In this document: positions 57,923-64,000 of the stretch, one piece after another | How positions within the stretch are numbered: position 1 is the stretch's first letter | How the letters are laid out: every line of letters starts with the position of its first letter | Source: Hephaestia mangrovi | Lineage (GTDB): Bacteria; Pseudomonadota; Alphaproteobacteria; Sphingomonadales; Sphingomonadaceae | Direction: 5' to 3' | Assembly: GCF_019880555.1 (NCBI RefSeq) | Contig: NZ_JAINVU010000001.1 | Location: 372,001-436,000, forward strand | DNA: 64,000 nt | Notes under the pieces: generated by a model | Told to the model about the DNA's origin: nothing | The model's input: only the letters and a program-made list of their open reading frames with translations | Database searches by the model: none | Position numbers and translations under genes: made by a program

Positions 57923-58972
57923 TCAAGCGCCATGATCGCCGGGGGGATCGACCGGCTCGCCGACCATTTCGCGCAGATAGAGCGTGCGGACCAGGGTGAA
58001 GATCACCACCAGCATCGCCGCCGAGAAGAACAAGGCGTAAAGCCCGAACACGATGCCGATGCCGATGATCGAGAACAAGGTGACGGCGGGCGGAATGTCG
58101 ATCACGCGATGCTGGACGAACGGGGTGATGAAGTTGGTCTGGATCAGGCGCACCACCGCATAAGTGGCGAGCGCGCCGATCACCGCATGGGGCGAGACGG
58201 TCGCGGCCAGGCCGAGCGCGGGCAGCATCGCCGCGGTGGGGCCGATATAGGGGACGAACTCGCTCAACCCGGCGAGGAGGCCAAGCGCGGCGGGCGAGGG
58301 GACGCCGGCGATCCACAGGCCGAGGCCGACCAGCACCCCCATCGTCGTCATCAGGATGAGCTGCGTGCGCAGCCACAGGCGCAGCGTGTTCGACACGTCG
58401 TCGAGCGCGTCGGCGAAGGCGGGGCGTTGCGGCCTGGGCACCAGCAGCAGGAGGCCGCGGGTGTAGATGCCGGGATTGGCGGCGAAGAACAGCGCGCCGA
58501 CGATCAGCAGGATGATGTTGAGCAACAGCGTGCCGGCGCCTTGCAGGAGGCCGCTGACGTCCTGCGCCGCCTTGGACCCGGCATAGGCCGCCTGCACCGC
58601 GCTCACCAGTTTGGCGCCGATCGGCGATTGCGACAGCCAGCGCGCGAGATCGTCGATCAGGCCGGGCGCTCGATCGACCAGCAGGTTGATCTGCGGCGCG
58701 AACTGCACGCCGAACAGCCAGAACAGGAAAGCGACGATGGCGACGGCGGTGATCATTGCCGCACCCAGCGCCGGCTTTTCGGGCAGGTGCAGCCGGTTTT
58801 CATACCCCTCGGCGATGGCGTGGATGGCGATCGCGCCGAGGCTCGATCCGAACGCGAGGATCAGCATGTCGCCGGCGCGGAACAGGGCCCAGAGCACCGC
58901 GGCGATCGCCATGACGATCAGGACGCGGCGGACGAAGCGCGCATCGGCGTCGTCGGGGCGGAGGCGGCTCAT
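57923..58972 (-). CDS. AI-2E family transporter-like membrane protein
   Basis: A protein of 349 residues from the ATG at 58972, overlapping the LysR stop (ATGA). About seven or eight helices. Family phrases are LLAGLSEFVPYIGPTAAMLP, LATYAVVRLIQTNFITPFVQ and IPPAVTLFSIIGIGIVFGLY. Members are named after TqsA, but most have other or unknown roles, some as ion antiporters. A large periplasmic or cytoplasmic helical loop lies at about 95-160. It forms an operon with the LysR gene, which is unusual since the regulator's classical target is the divergent pirin gene. Confidence 0.9.
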   Translation of the reverse strand: MSRLRPDDADARFVRRVLIVMAIAAVLWALFRAGDMLILAFGSSLGAIAIHAIAEGYENRLHLPEKPALGAAMITAVAIVAFLFWLFGVQFAPQINLLVDRAPGLIDDLARWLSQSPIGAKLVSAVQAAYAGSKAAQDVSGLLQGAGTLLLNIILLIVGALFFAANPGIYTRGLLLLVPRPQRPAFADALDDVSNTLRLWLRTQLILMTTMGVLVGLGLWIAGVPSPAALGLLAGLSEFVPYIGPTAAMLPALGLAATVSPHAVIGALATYAVVRLIQTNFITPFVQHRVIDIPPAVTLFSIIGIGIVFGLYALFFSAAMLVVIFTLVRTLYLREMVGEPVDPPGDHGA

Positions 58973-59877
58973 CGCGACGAAACGCCGCGATGGCGGAAGC
59001 GCTCCGCGAGGAAAGCGATCAGCGCCTCGACCCGCGCCGGGCGCAACGGGCTGGGCGGGGTGAGCAGGTGGAGCGCGATCGCCGGCGGCGCCCACTCGGC
59101 GAGGATCGTTTCGAGCGTGCCGGAATCGAGATCGTCACCGACGATGAAATCGGGCAGCCGCGCGATGCCGAGCCCGGCGCGCAACGCGGGCAGCATTGCA
59201 TCGCCGCTGTTGGTCATCAGCGGGCCGGACGGCCGCACCGCGGCTTCCTCGCCGCCGGGACCGGTGAAGCGCCACACGCCGCCCGGCGCGTTGGTATAGC
59301 CGAGGCAGGCATGATCGGCGAGCTGCGCCGGGTGGCCGGGGCGGCCGTGCGCGTCGAGATAGGCCGGCGAGGCGACGCAATGGACGGCGATCCCGCACAG
59401 CCGCCGGGCGCGCAGCGAGCTATCGGGCAGATCGGCGATGCGCAGCGCGATATCGTAGCCGTCGGCGACGATATCCACGCGCGCATCGGAAAGGTTGAGA
59501 TCGATCTGGATCGCGGGATTGGCGGCGAGGAACTCGGCGATCGCGGGCGCGAGATAGGTCATGCCGAAGGTCATCGGCGCGGCGACGCGGACCAGCCCGG
59601 CGGGCTGCGTCGCGGTATCGTGCGCGGCTTCCTCGGCGCATTGCGCTTCGGCGAGGATGCGCTGTGCGTGCTCGGCGAGCGTCTTGCCGCTGTCGGTCAG
59701 CGTCAGCTTGCGCGAGGTGCGGTGGAACAGGCTGGTGCCGAGATGCGCCTCCAGCCGCGCGATCGCCTTCGACACGGTTGCCTTGGAGACGCCGATCGCA
59801 TCGGCCGCGGCGCTGAACGAGCGGTGCTCGACCACGCAAGCGAAGATCGCCCAGGCTTCGAGATCGGGCAGGCGCAT
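58969..59877 (-). CDS. LysR-family regulator of the pirin-wrbA genes
   Basis: A protein of 302 residues from the ATG at 59877, preceded by a GGAGGTAGAGGA ribosome site. It opens MRLPDLEAWAIFACVVEHRS, then AAADAIGVSKATVSKAIARL, a LysR winged helix. The effector domain follows (GLVRVAAPMTFGMTYLAPAI and ARRLCGIAVHCVASPAYLDA). It resembles the DsdC/CrgA-type group that senses quinones or aromatic compounds. Divergent from pirin and wrbA, 134 bp between starts. Regulator plus pirin plus WrbA is a recurrent oxidative/quinone-stress set. Confidence 0.9.
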   Translation of the reverse strand: MRLPDLEAWAIFACVVEHRSFSAAADAIGVSKATVSKAIARLEAHLGTSLFHRTSRKLTLTDSGKTLAEHAQRILAEAQCAEEAAHDTATQPAGLVRVAAPMTFGMTYLAPAIAEFLAANPAIQIDLNLSDARVDIVADGYDIALRIADLPDSSLRARRLCGIAVHCVASPAYLDAHGRPGHPAQLADHACLGYTNAPGGVWRFTGPGGEEAAVRPSGPLMTNSGDAMLPALRAGLGIARLPDFIVGDDLDSGTLETILAEWAPPAIALHLLTPPSPLRPARVEALIAFLAERFRHRGVSSR

Positions 59878-60011
59878 TCCTCTACCTCCGTCATGTCGGG
59901 CCAAGTGTAGCCGATGCCTTTGCTTGGAAACAATCCGTTTCCAGCGTTTCTATTTTCATCGGGATCGCGCGGCCTATCTTCGGGGGCAAGCAATCCTTCG
60001 GGAGATTCACG

Positions 60012-60710
60012 ATGATCGAGAAACGTTCGTTCGAAAGCCTTGGCCATGCCGATCACGGCTGGCTCAACGCGCGCCATCATTTCAGCTTCGCCAATTATTA
60101 TGATCCCGCCCGGATGGGTTGGGGCGCGATCCGCGTGTGGAATGACGACGAGATCGGCCCGAACTCGGGCTTCCCGCCGCATCCGCACAAGGACATGGAG
60201 ATCATCACCTATGTCCGGACCGGCGCGATCACGCACCAGGATTCGATGGGCAACCAGGGCAAGACCGGCGCCGGCGACGTGCAGGTGATGAGCGCGGGCA
60301 CCGGCGTGCGCCATGCCGAATACAATCTGGAGCCGGAAAAGACGACGCTGTTCCAGATATGGATCGAGCCGAAGCGGCAGGGCGGCAGCCCGTCGTGGGG
60401 CGCGAAGCCGTTTCCCAAGGGCGATCGCTCGGGCAGGTTCGTCACGCTCGCCAGCGGGTTCGAGGGCGATGAGGGCGCACTGCCGATCCGCGCCGATGCC
60501 CGCGTGCTGGGCGCGACGCTGAAGGCGGGCGAAAGCCTGACGCACAGCGTCGGCGACGGCCGCCATGCCTATCTGGTGCCCGCCACCGGGGCGATCGAGA
60601 TCGATGGCGAGCGGTTCGACGCCCGCGACGGCGCCGCGCTGTCGGGCGGCCAGACCGTCACCATCACCGCGATCGAGGATGCCGAAATCGTCCTGGTCGA
60701 CGCCGACTAA
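60012..60710 (+). CDS. Pirin family protein
   Basis: A protein of 232 residues. The N-terminal cupin has the metal site: His residues in GFPPHPHKDMEIITYV (two His and one Glu), a third His in GTGVRHAEYN and a Glu nearby. The C-terminal cupin is shortened. Bacterial pirins such as YhaK react with quercetin or sense redox; some are quercetin 2,3-dioxygenases. A CGGGAG ribosome site precedes the ATG. Operon with wrbA (94 bp apart), divergent from the LysR gene. Confidence 0.92.
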   Translation: MIEKRSFESLGHADHGWLNARHHFSFANYYDPARMGWGAIRVWNDDEIGPNSGFPPHPHKDMEIITYVRTGAITHQDSMGNQGKTGAGDVQVMSAGTGVRHAEYNLEPEKTTLFQIWIEPKRQGGSPSWGAKPFPKGDRSGRFVTLASGFEGDEGALPIRADARVLGATLKAGESLTHSVGDGRHAYLVPATGAIEIDGERFDARDGAALSGGQTVTITAIEDAEIVLVDAD

Positions 60711-60717
60711 CCCGTTT

Positions 60718-60739
60718 CCCCTCCCGCTCGCGGGAGGGG
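60718..60739. repeat. Perfect 22-bp palindrome
   Basis: CCCCTCCCGC-TC-GCGGGAGGGG: 10-bp arms around TC, followed by further CCCTCC/GAGGGGAGGG repeats in the 94-bp gap between pirin and wrbA. It may be a dispersed repeat. No T-tract, so unlikely to be a full terminator. Confidence 0.7.
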
Positions 60740-60804
60740 CGAGGGGAGGGCCTGTATTCCCTCCCACCAGGTCCTCCCCCCAACCAACACAGGAGCGCAG
60801 TTAG

Positions 60805-61407
60805 ATGACCAAGGTCCTCGTTCTTTATTATTCGTCCTACGGCCATATCGAGCAGATGGCCGACGCGGTTGCCGAAGGCGCGCGCGCCGGCGGTGCCGAA
60901 GTCGATATCCGTCGCGTGCCCGAGACGGCGCCGAAGGAAATCGTCGAAGCGTTCGGCTTCAAGACCGATACCGCGCACCCGACGATCGAAAGCCCCGACA
61001 AGCTGGGCGAATATGATGCCGTCGTCATCGGCGCGCCGACCCGTTTCGGGCGGATGCCGAGCCAGATGGCGGCGTTTCTCGACACCACCGGCGGGCTGTG
61101 GATGAAGGGCGCGCTGATCGGCAAGGTGGGCGGCGCGTTCACCTCGACCGCCAGCCAGCACGGCGGGCAGGAGACCACGCTGTTCTCGATCATCACCAAC
61201 CTGTTGCACCAGGGGATGACGATCGTCGGGCTCGATTACGGCTTCCAGGGCCAGATGGGCGTCGATGAAGTACGCGGCGGATCGCCTTATGGCGCGACGA
61301 CGATCGCCGACGGCGACGGCAGCCGCCAGCCGCACGAGGAAGAACTCGCCGCCGCCCGCTACCAGGGCAAGCGCATCGCCGAGACGGCGGCCAAGCTGAA
61401 GGGCTGA
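60805..61407 (+). CDS. wrbA: NAD(P)H:quinone oxidoreductase, WrbA type
   Basis: A protein of 200 residues. Flavodoxin-like fold: [20 protein letters not shown] binds FMN phosphate, then [20 protein letters not shown] and [20 protein letters not shown], both WrbA signatures. It reduces quinones by two electrons with NAD(P)H, preventing redox cycling. An AGGAG ribosome site precedes the ATG. It lies downstream of pirin and is presumably under the LysR regulator. Convergent with the peptidase gene. Confidence 0.96.
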   Translation: MTKVLVLYYSSYGHIEQMADAVAEGARAGGAEVDIRRVPETAPKEIVEAFGFKTDTAHPTIESPDKLGEYDAVVIGAPTRFGRMPSQMAAFLDTTGGLWMKGALIGKVGGAFTSTASQHGGQETTLFSIITNLLHQGMTIVGLDYGFQGQMGVDEVRGGSPYGATTIADGDGSRQPHEEELAAARYQGKRIAETAAKLKG

Positions 61408-61424
61408 CGACGACCCGCTCCAAC

Positions 61425-61457
61425 GCCGTCATGCTGAACCAGGTTCAGGGTGACGGC
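61425..61457. repeat. Hybrid REP-like palindrome overlapping the peptidase stop
   Basis: GCCGTCATGCTGAACC-A-GG, then TTCAGGGTGACGGC. One arm is of the ATGC type and the other of the GGGT type, giving a 16-bp stem with one wobble and one mismatch. It lies between wrbA and the convergent VanY-like gene and contains that gene's stop codon. It could act as a shared terminator. Confidence 0.8.
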
Positions 61458-62236
61458 GGGAGTGGAGCGGGCGCGGCGGCCAGTTCGGAAACCGCCGGCG
61501 TCGGCAGCGGTGGTTGCGCGATGACGCGGACGATGATCGTCGGGATGCGCGGGTTCGCCGGGAAGCGGGCTCGCGCTTCGGCGAACAGCGCGCGCGCGGC
61601 GAGCGCGCCGGGCTCCGAATTGCTGGTGCCGACCCAGCGCCAGTGCCACGGCTCCCATGTCACGCCCTGCGCATTGCCGCGCGGAAAGGACAGTTCGAAG
61701 CCGTAATCGGGCGCGTTGGCGAGCAGCCATTGGCCGACCGGCGTATCGGCAAAGCAATCCTCCACATCGGCGCAATGCCCCTCCGGTCGCGCGCCGAAAT
61801 CGAGCGCATAGCCGGTGGCGTGCTCGCTGTGGCCGGGCGGCGCGGAGCTGATCGCGCGCGCTTCGGGATCGACGCAGCGGTTATGCCGGCCATGCGCCTC
61901 GCAGAACACGCGCTCTTGATAGGCGATGCTGCGGAAGCACGACACACCGCGAAGCTCGGCGCCGAGATGCGCGGCCTGCGCTGCCGCGATCAGCCGGGTG
62001 AGATCGGGGATGACGACGGCCTGCAGCTTGCATTCGTGGCCGACCGCGAAACCGGCCGGCGCATCGACCAGGCTTGCCGGATCGGCCTCCAGATAGGGGA
62101 TGTGGCCGAACAATCGGCCGTCGATGCTGGTTTCGACGAGTAGCGGCTTGTCCTGCGCTTGCGCCGCCGCGGCGACGTTCATGGCGAAAGCGATCGCCGC
62201 GATCATGCGGCACAGGATCGCGAGCGGACGGACCAT
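61445..62236 (-). CDS. D-alanyl-D-alanine carboxypeptidase, M15B (VanY) family
   Basis: A protein of 263 residues from the ATG at 62236 (GGGAG site upstream). A signal peptide (cleavage near AQAQD) precedes a zinc peptidase domain: first ligands in GHSEHATGYALDFGA (SxHxxGxAxD) and the C-terminal WEPWHWRWVG with catalytic Glu and third His. It trims D-Ala from peptidoglycan stem peptides in the periplasm. An insert with Cys residues (CFRS, CEAHGRHNRC, CADVEDC) may form disulfides. The last codons and stop lie in a palindromic repeat. Confidence 0.92.
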   Translation of the reverse strand: MVRPLAILCRMIAAIAFAMNVAAAAQAQDKPLLVETSIDGRLFGHIPYLEADPASLVDAPAGFAVGHECKLQAVVIPDLTRLIAAAQAAHLGAELRGVSCFRSIAYQERVFCEAHGRHNRCVDPEARAISSAPPGHSEHATGYALDFGARPEGHCADVEDCFADTPVGQWLLANAPDYGFELSFPRGNAQGVTWEPWHWRWVGTSNSEPGALAARALFAEARARFPANPRIPTIIVRVIAQPPLPTPAVSELAAAPAPLPPSP

Positions 62237-62300
62237 GCAAACTCCCGGGGATGACAATCGCGCTCTGGCATGGCGGCGCGCGCGGTGGCAAGGGGACATC

Positions 62301-62951
62301 ATGCTCAGCGACCGTATCCTGTTCATCGATGGCGAAGCGATCGTGCTCGACAAGCCCGCCGGGCTTCCCGTCGACGCGCCGCGCGACGGCAGCCTGAGCC
62401 TCGAGAACCATCTCGCCAGCCTGACCTTCGGGTTCCAGCGCTGGCCGCTGCCGGTTCACCGGCTCGATCGCGATACCTCGGGCTGCCTGCTGCTGGCGCG
62501 CAATCCCAAGGCGCACAAACGCTTTCAGCGCGCGTTCGAGGCGGGCGAGGTGACCAAACGCTATCTCGCGGTGCTGGACGGCGTGCCCGAGGGCGAAAGC
62601 GGCATGATCGACCTGCCGCTCATCAAGATCAGCAGCGCCGAACGCGGCTGGCGGATGACGGGGGCGACCAACGGCAAGCCATCGCGGACCGGATGGCGCG
62701 TGCTGACGGTGCGCGAGGGCCGGGCGCTGGTGGAATTCCGCCCGGAAACCGGCCGCACGCACCAGATCCGCGTCCACGCGGCGGAAGGGCTGGGCGCGCC
62801 GGTTTCGGGCGATCCCGTCTATGGCTCGGGCGGCGCAGCGATGCTGCTCCATGCCGCGGCGCTGACCGTGCCGCGCCCGCCCAAGCCGGATGTCATTGCC
62901 GAAGCGCCGCTGCCCGAGCGCTTTGCGGCGGCGGGATTCGCCGATGGTTGA
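62301..62951 (+). CDS. RluA-family RNA pseudouridine synthase
   Basis: A protein of 216 residues from the ATG at 62301 (AAGGGGA site). Catalytic Asp is in PVHRLDRDTSGCLLLARN. TGRTHQIRVHAAEGLG and VSGDPVYG are the other family blocks. It lacks an S4 domain, like the short RluA/TruC branch, so it could modify 23S rRNA or tRNA. Which uridine cannot be told from sequence. It overlaps arfB by 8 bp. Confidence 0.93.
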   Translation: MLSDRILFIDGEAIVLDKPAGLPVDAPRDGSLSLENHLASLTFGFQRWPLPVHRLDRDTSGCLLLARNPKAHKRFQRAFEAGEVTKRYLAVLDGVPEGESGMIDLPLIKISSAERGWRMTGATNGKPSRTGWRVLTVREGRALVEFRPETGRTHQIRVHAAEGLGAPVSGDPVYGSGGAAMLLHAAALTVPRPPKPDVIAEAPLPERFAAAGFADG

Positions 62952-63342
62952 GATTCCCGAAGACGTGCTCGAGGAGCGGTTTCTGGCCTCGACCGGACCG
63001 GGCGGGCAGAACGTCAACAAGGTCGCCACCGCCTGCCAGTTGAGGGCCGACGTGTTCCGGCTGGGGCTTGCGCCCGACGTCTACAAACGACTGAAGGAAC
63101 TTGCCGGATCGCGACTGACCGCGTCGGGCGAGCTCGTCATCACCGCGCGGCGCTTTCGCACGCAGGAGGCCAACCGGCAGGACGCGCGCGAGCGGCTTGC
63201 CGAGCTGATCGCCAAGGCGCACCATCGCCCGGCCAAGCGCCGCCCGACCCGGCCGAGCAAGGCGGCCAAGGCGCGGCGCGTCGATGCCAAGAAGGGGCGG
63301 AGCGCCGTGAAGGCGGGGCGGGGGAAGGTGCGGCTCGATTGA
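62944..63342 (+). CDS. arfB: Alternative ribosome-rescue factor ArfB (YaeJ)
   Basis: A protein of 132 residues from the ATG at 62944. The release-factor domain has the catalytic GGQ in STGPGGQNVNKVATACQLR and ends in ARRFRTQEANRQDARERL. A basic C-terminal tail (about 95-132, Lys/Arg-rich) is the part that enters the empty mRNA channel of stalled ribosomes. It hydrolyses peptidyl-tRNA when ribosomes lack a stop codon. Translationally coupled to the pseudouridine synthase gene (8-bp overlap). Confidence 0.95.
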   Translation: MVEIPEDVLEERFLASTGPGGQNVNKVATACQLRADVFRLGLAPDVYKRLKELAGSRLTASGELVITARRFRTQEANRQDARERLAELIAKAHHRPAKRRPTRPSKAAKARRVDAKKGRSAVKAGRGKVRLD

Positions 63343-63403
63343 GCTGACCTTGTTTCGGGGCCTCTGCGTAATCGCAGCCGGTGCATTTTGGCGGGATGGA
63401 GGT

Positions 63404-63434
63404 CCATGGACCCTGAAACAAGTTCAGGGTGACG
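63404..63434 (+). repeat. REP-like palindrome, copy 8 (GGGT stem type)
   Basis: CCATGG-ACCCTGAA-ACAAG-TTCAGGGT-GACG. Compared with the other copies both arms changed together (ATGC to ACCC, GCAT to GGGT), so the stem is kept. First of three copies in the 360-bp gap between arfB and the GAF-domain gene. Confidence 0.9.
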
Positions 63435-63468
63435 AGTCCGTTTGGGGTGATCTTCGGTCTTCAAGCAC

Positions 63469-63499
63469 CGTCATGCTGAACTCGTTTCAGCACCCATGG
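63469..63499 (-). repeat. REP-like palindrome, copy 9 (minus orientation)
   Basis: CGTC-ATGCTGAA-CTCGT-TTCAGCAC-CCATGG, one mismatch at the stem base. Opposed to the copies on both sides (63404 and 63653), 34 and 153 bp away. Confidence 0.9.
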
Positions 63500-63652
63500 T
63501 GCGACGGCGGCCGGTATGCGTGGCGGTGATGGAACGCGATAACAGGCGCACGACGGGCAGCGCGGCGAGGCTGACCTTCACTCTCGTTATCGGCCAACTT
63601 GTTTCAGACGCGATCGAGCGCCATGTCCGGGGCGCGCGCCGCGGGCGTTGCG

Positions 63653-63683
63653 CCATGGATGCTGAAACAAGTTCAGCATGACG
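63653..63683 (+). repeat. REP-like palindrome, copy 10
   Basis: CCATGG-ATGCTGAA-ACAAG-TTCAGCAT-GACG, preceded by GTTGCG. It ends 19 bp before the GAF-domain gene start, so its hairpin would lie in or at the edge of that gene's leader. The gap 63343-63702 otherwise holds no gene. Confidence 0.9.
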
Positions 63684-63702
63684 GGTGAATTGAAAGGACA
63701 CC

Positions 63703-64000
63703 ATGTATCAGTTCGATATCGCCGCCGGGAGCAAGGCCGAGCTTTACCGCGACCTCGCGTCCGCGCTCGACGCGCTGACCGCCGACGAGACGGACGGCAT
63801 CGCCAACATGGCCAATGCCGCGGCGCTGATCTGGCAGTATTTGCCCGATCTCAACTGGGCGGGATTCTATCGAATGGTGGGCGGCGAGCTGGTGCTCGGC
63901 CCGTTCCAGGGCAAGGCGGCGTGCATCCGCATTCGGTTGGGCAAGGGCGTGTGCGGCACCGCGGCGGCGACCGGCGAGACGCAGCGCGTGGCCGACGTGC
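63703..64000 (+). CDS. msrC: GAF-domain free-methionine (R)-sulfoxide reductase, N-terminal part
   Basis: The frame begins at the ATG at 63703 (AAAGGA site) and runs off the window, showing about 99 residues. It reads as a free-methionine sulfoxide reductase (fRMsr): LNWAGFYRMVGGELVLGPFQ, then GKAACIRIRLGKGVCGTAAA and TGETQRVADV. The two visible cysteines (ACIRI and GVCGT) match two of the three redox cysteines of the family; the third should lie beyond the edge. It repairs free methionine-R-sulfoxide in the cytoplasm. Confidence 0.9.
   Translation, partial: MYQFDIAAGSKAELYRDLASALDALTADETDGIANMANAAALIWQYLPDLNWAGFYRMVGGELVLGPFQGKAACIRIRLGKGVCGTAAATGETQRVADV

Noticed and set aside
57742..57933. 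Short minus-strand frame between ctrA and the AI-2E gene
   Set aside because: Made largely of a REP-like palindrome (HAELVSASM) and the ctrA promoter; not a gene.
60718..60739. 22-bp palindrome considered as a terminator between pirin and wrbA
   Set aside because: No T-run follows, and both genes look like one transcriptional unit; listed as a repeat instead.

Overview
This window reads as chromosomal DNA of an alphaproteobacterium in the Sphingomonadales, most likely Sphingomonas or a close relative. That placement is inferred from gene content. It rests on high GC throughout, the master regulator CtrA together with its antagonist SciP, several TonB-dependent receptors, the alphaproteobacterial type of glutamate-cysteine ligase, DUF3297, DUF445, and many copies of a short palindromic repeat (core ATGCTGAA-N5-TTCAGCAT). 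There is no prophage, integrative element, CRISPR array or rRNA operon. One tRNA gene, tRNA-Gly(UCC), is present.

Layout. 1-7.7 kb: a MacB/FtsX-type ABC export operon (adaptor, ATPase, an unlisted 32-residue membrane protein, two tandem permeases), divergent from its probable two-component system. That system's NtrC-like regulator lacks the sigma54-contact loop. 7.7-16 kb: a TonB receptor with a Gly/His-rich insert, then an EmrAB-NodT tripartite drug efflux operon opposite a LysR regulator. 16-19 kb: mnmA, sciP, a small stress membrane protein and a SIMPL protein. 19-25 kb: an RND efflux pair, a DUF445 protein and a HAD phosphatase. 25.7-29.2 kb: an Mla-type lipid transport operon (STAS-MlaE, MlaF, MlaD, auxiliary lipoprotein). 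29.2-35.6 kb: an iron-uptake operon behind a Fur box (hydroxamate-type receptor, DUF3649, PepSY reductase, DUF3325), followed by a second receptor.

35.7-52.5 kb holds mostly housekeeping genes: a methyltransferase, a racemase, gshA, rsmE, ubiA, pmbA, a CysQ-like phosphatase, an ankyrin protein, an XpaC-TelA pair, a YeiH exporter with its LysR regulator, a PilZ protein, typA, an EVE protein, DUF3297 and bpt. 52.8-64 kb: threonine ammonia-lyase, a periplasmic amidohydrolase, a repeat-rich zone around a GIY-YIG nuclease, ctrA with its own CtrA boxes, an AI-2E family protein, a LysR-pirin-WrbA cluster, a VanY-like peptidase, an RluA pseudouridine synthase, ArfB, and the start of a free-methionine sulfoxide reductase.

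Main points of interest. A small GIY-YIG nuclease gene sits between two near-identical units, each made of two inverted palindromes about 84 bp apart, which resembles a REP-transposase cassette. A GAFTGA-less regulator has palindromes upstream. A terminator-like hairpin lies in the leader of the efflux operon. Two tiny membrane-protein genes are locked into operons by stop/start overlaps.
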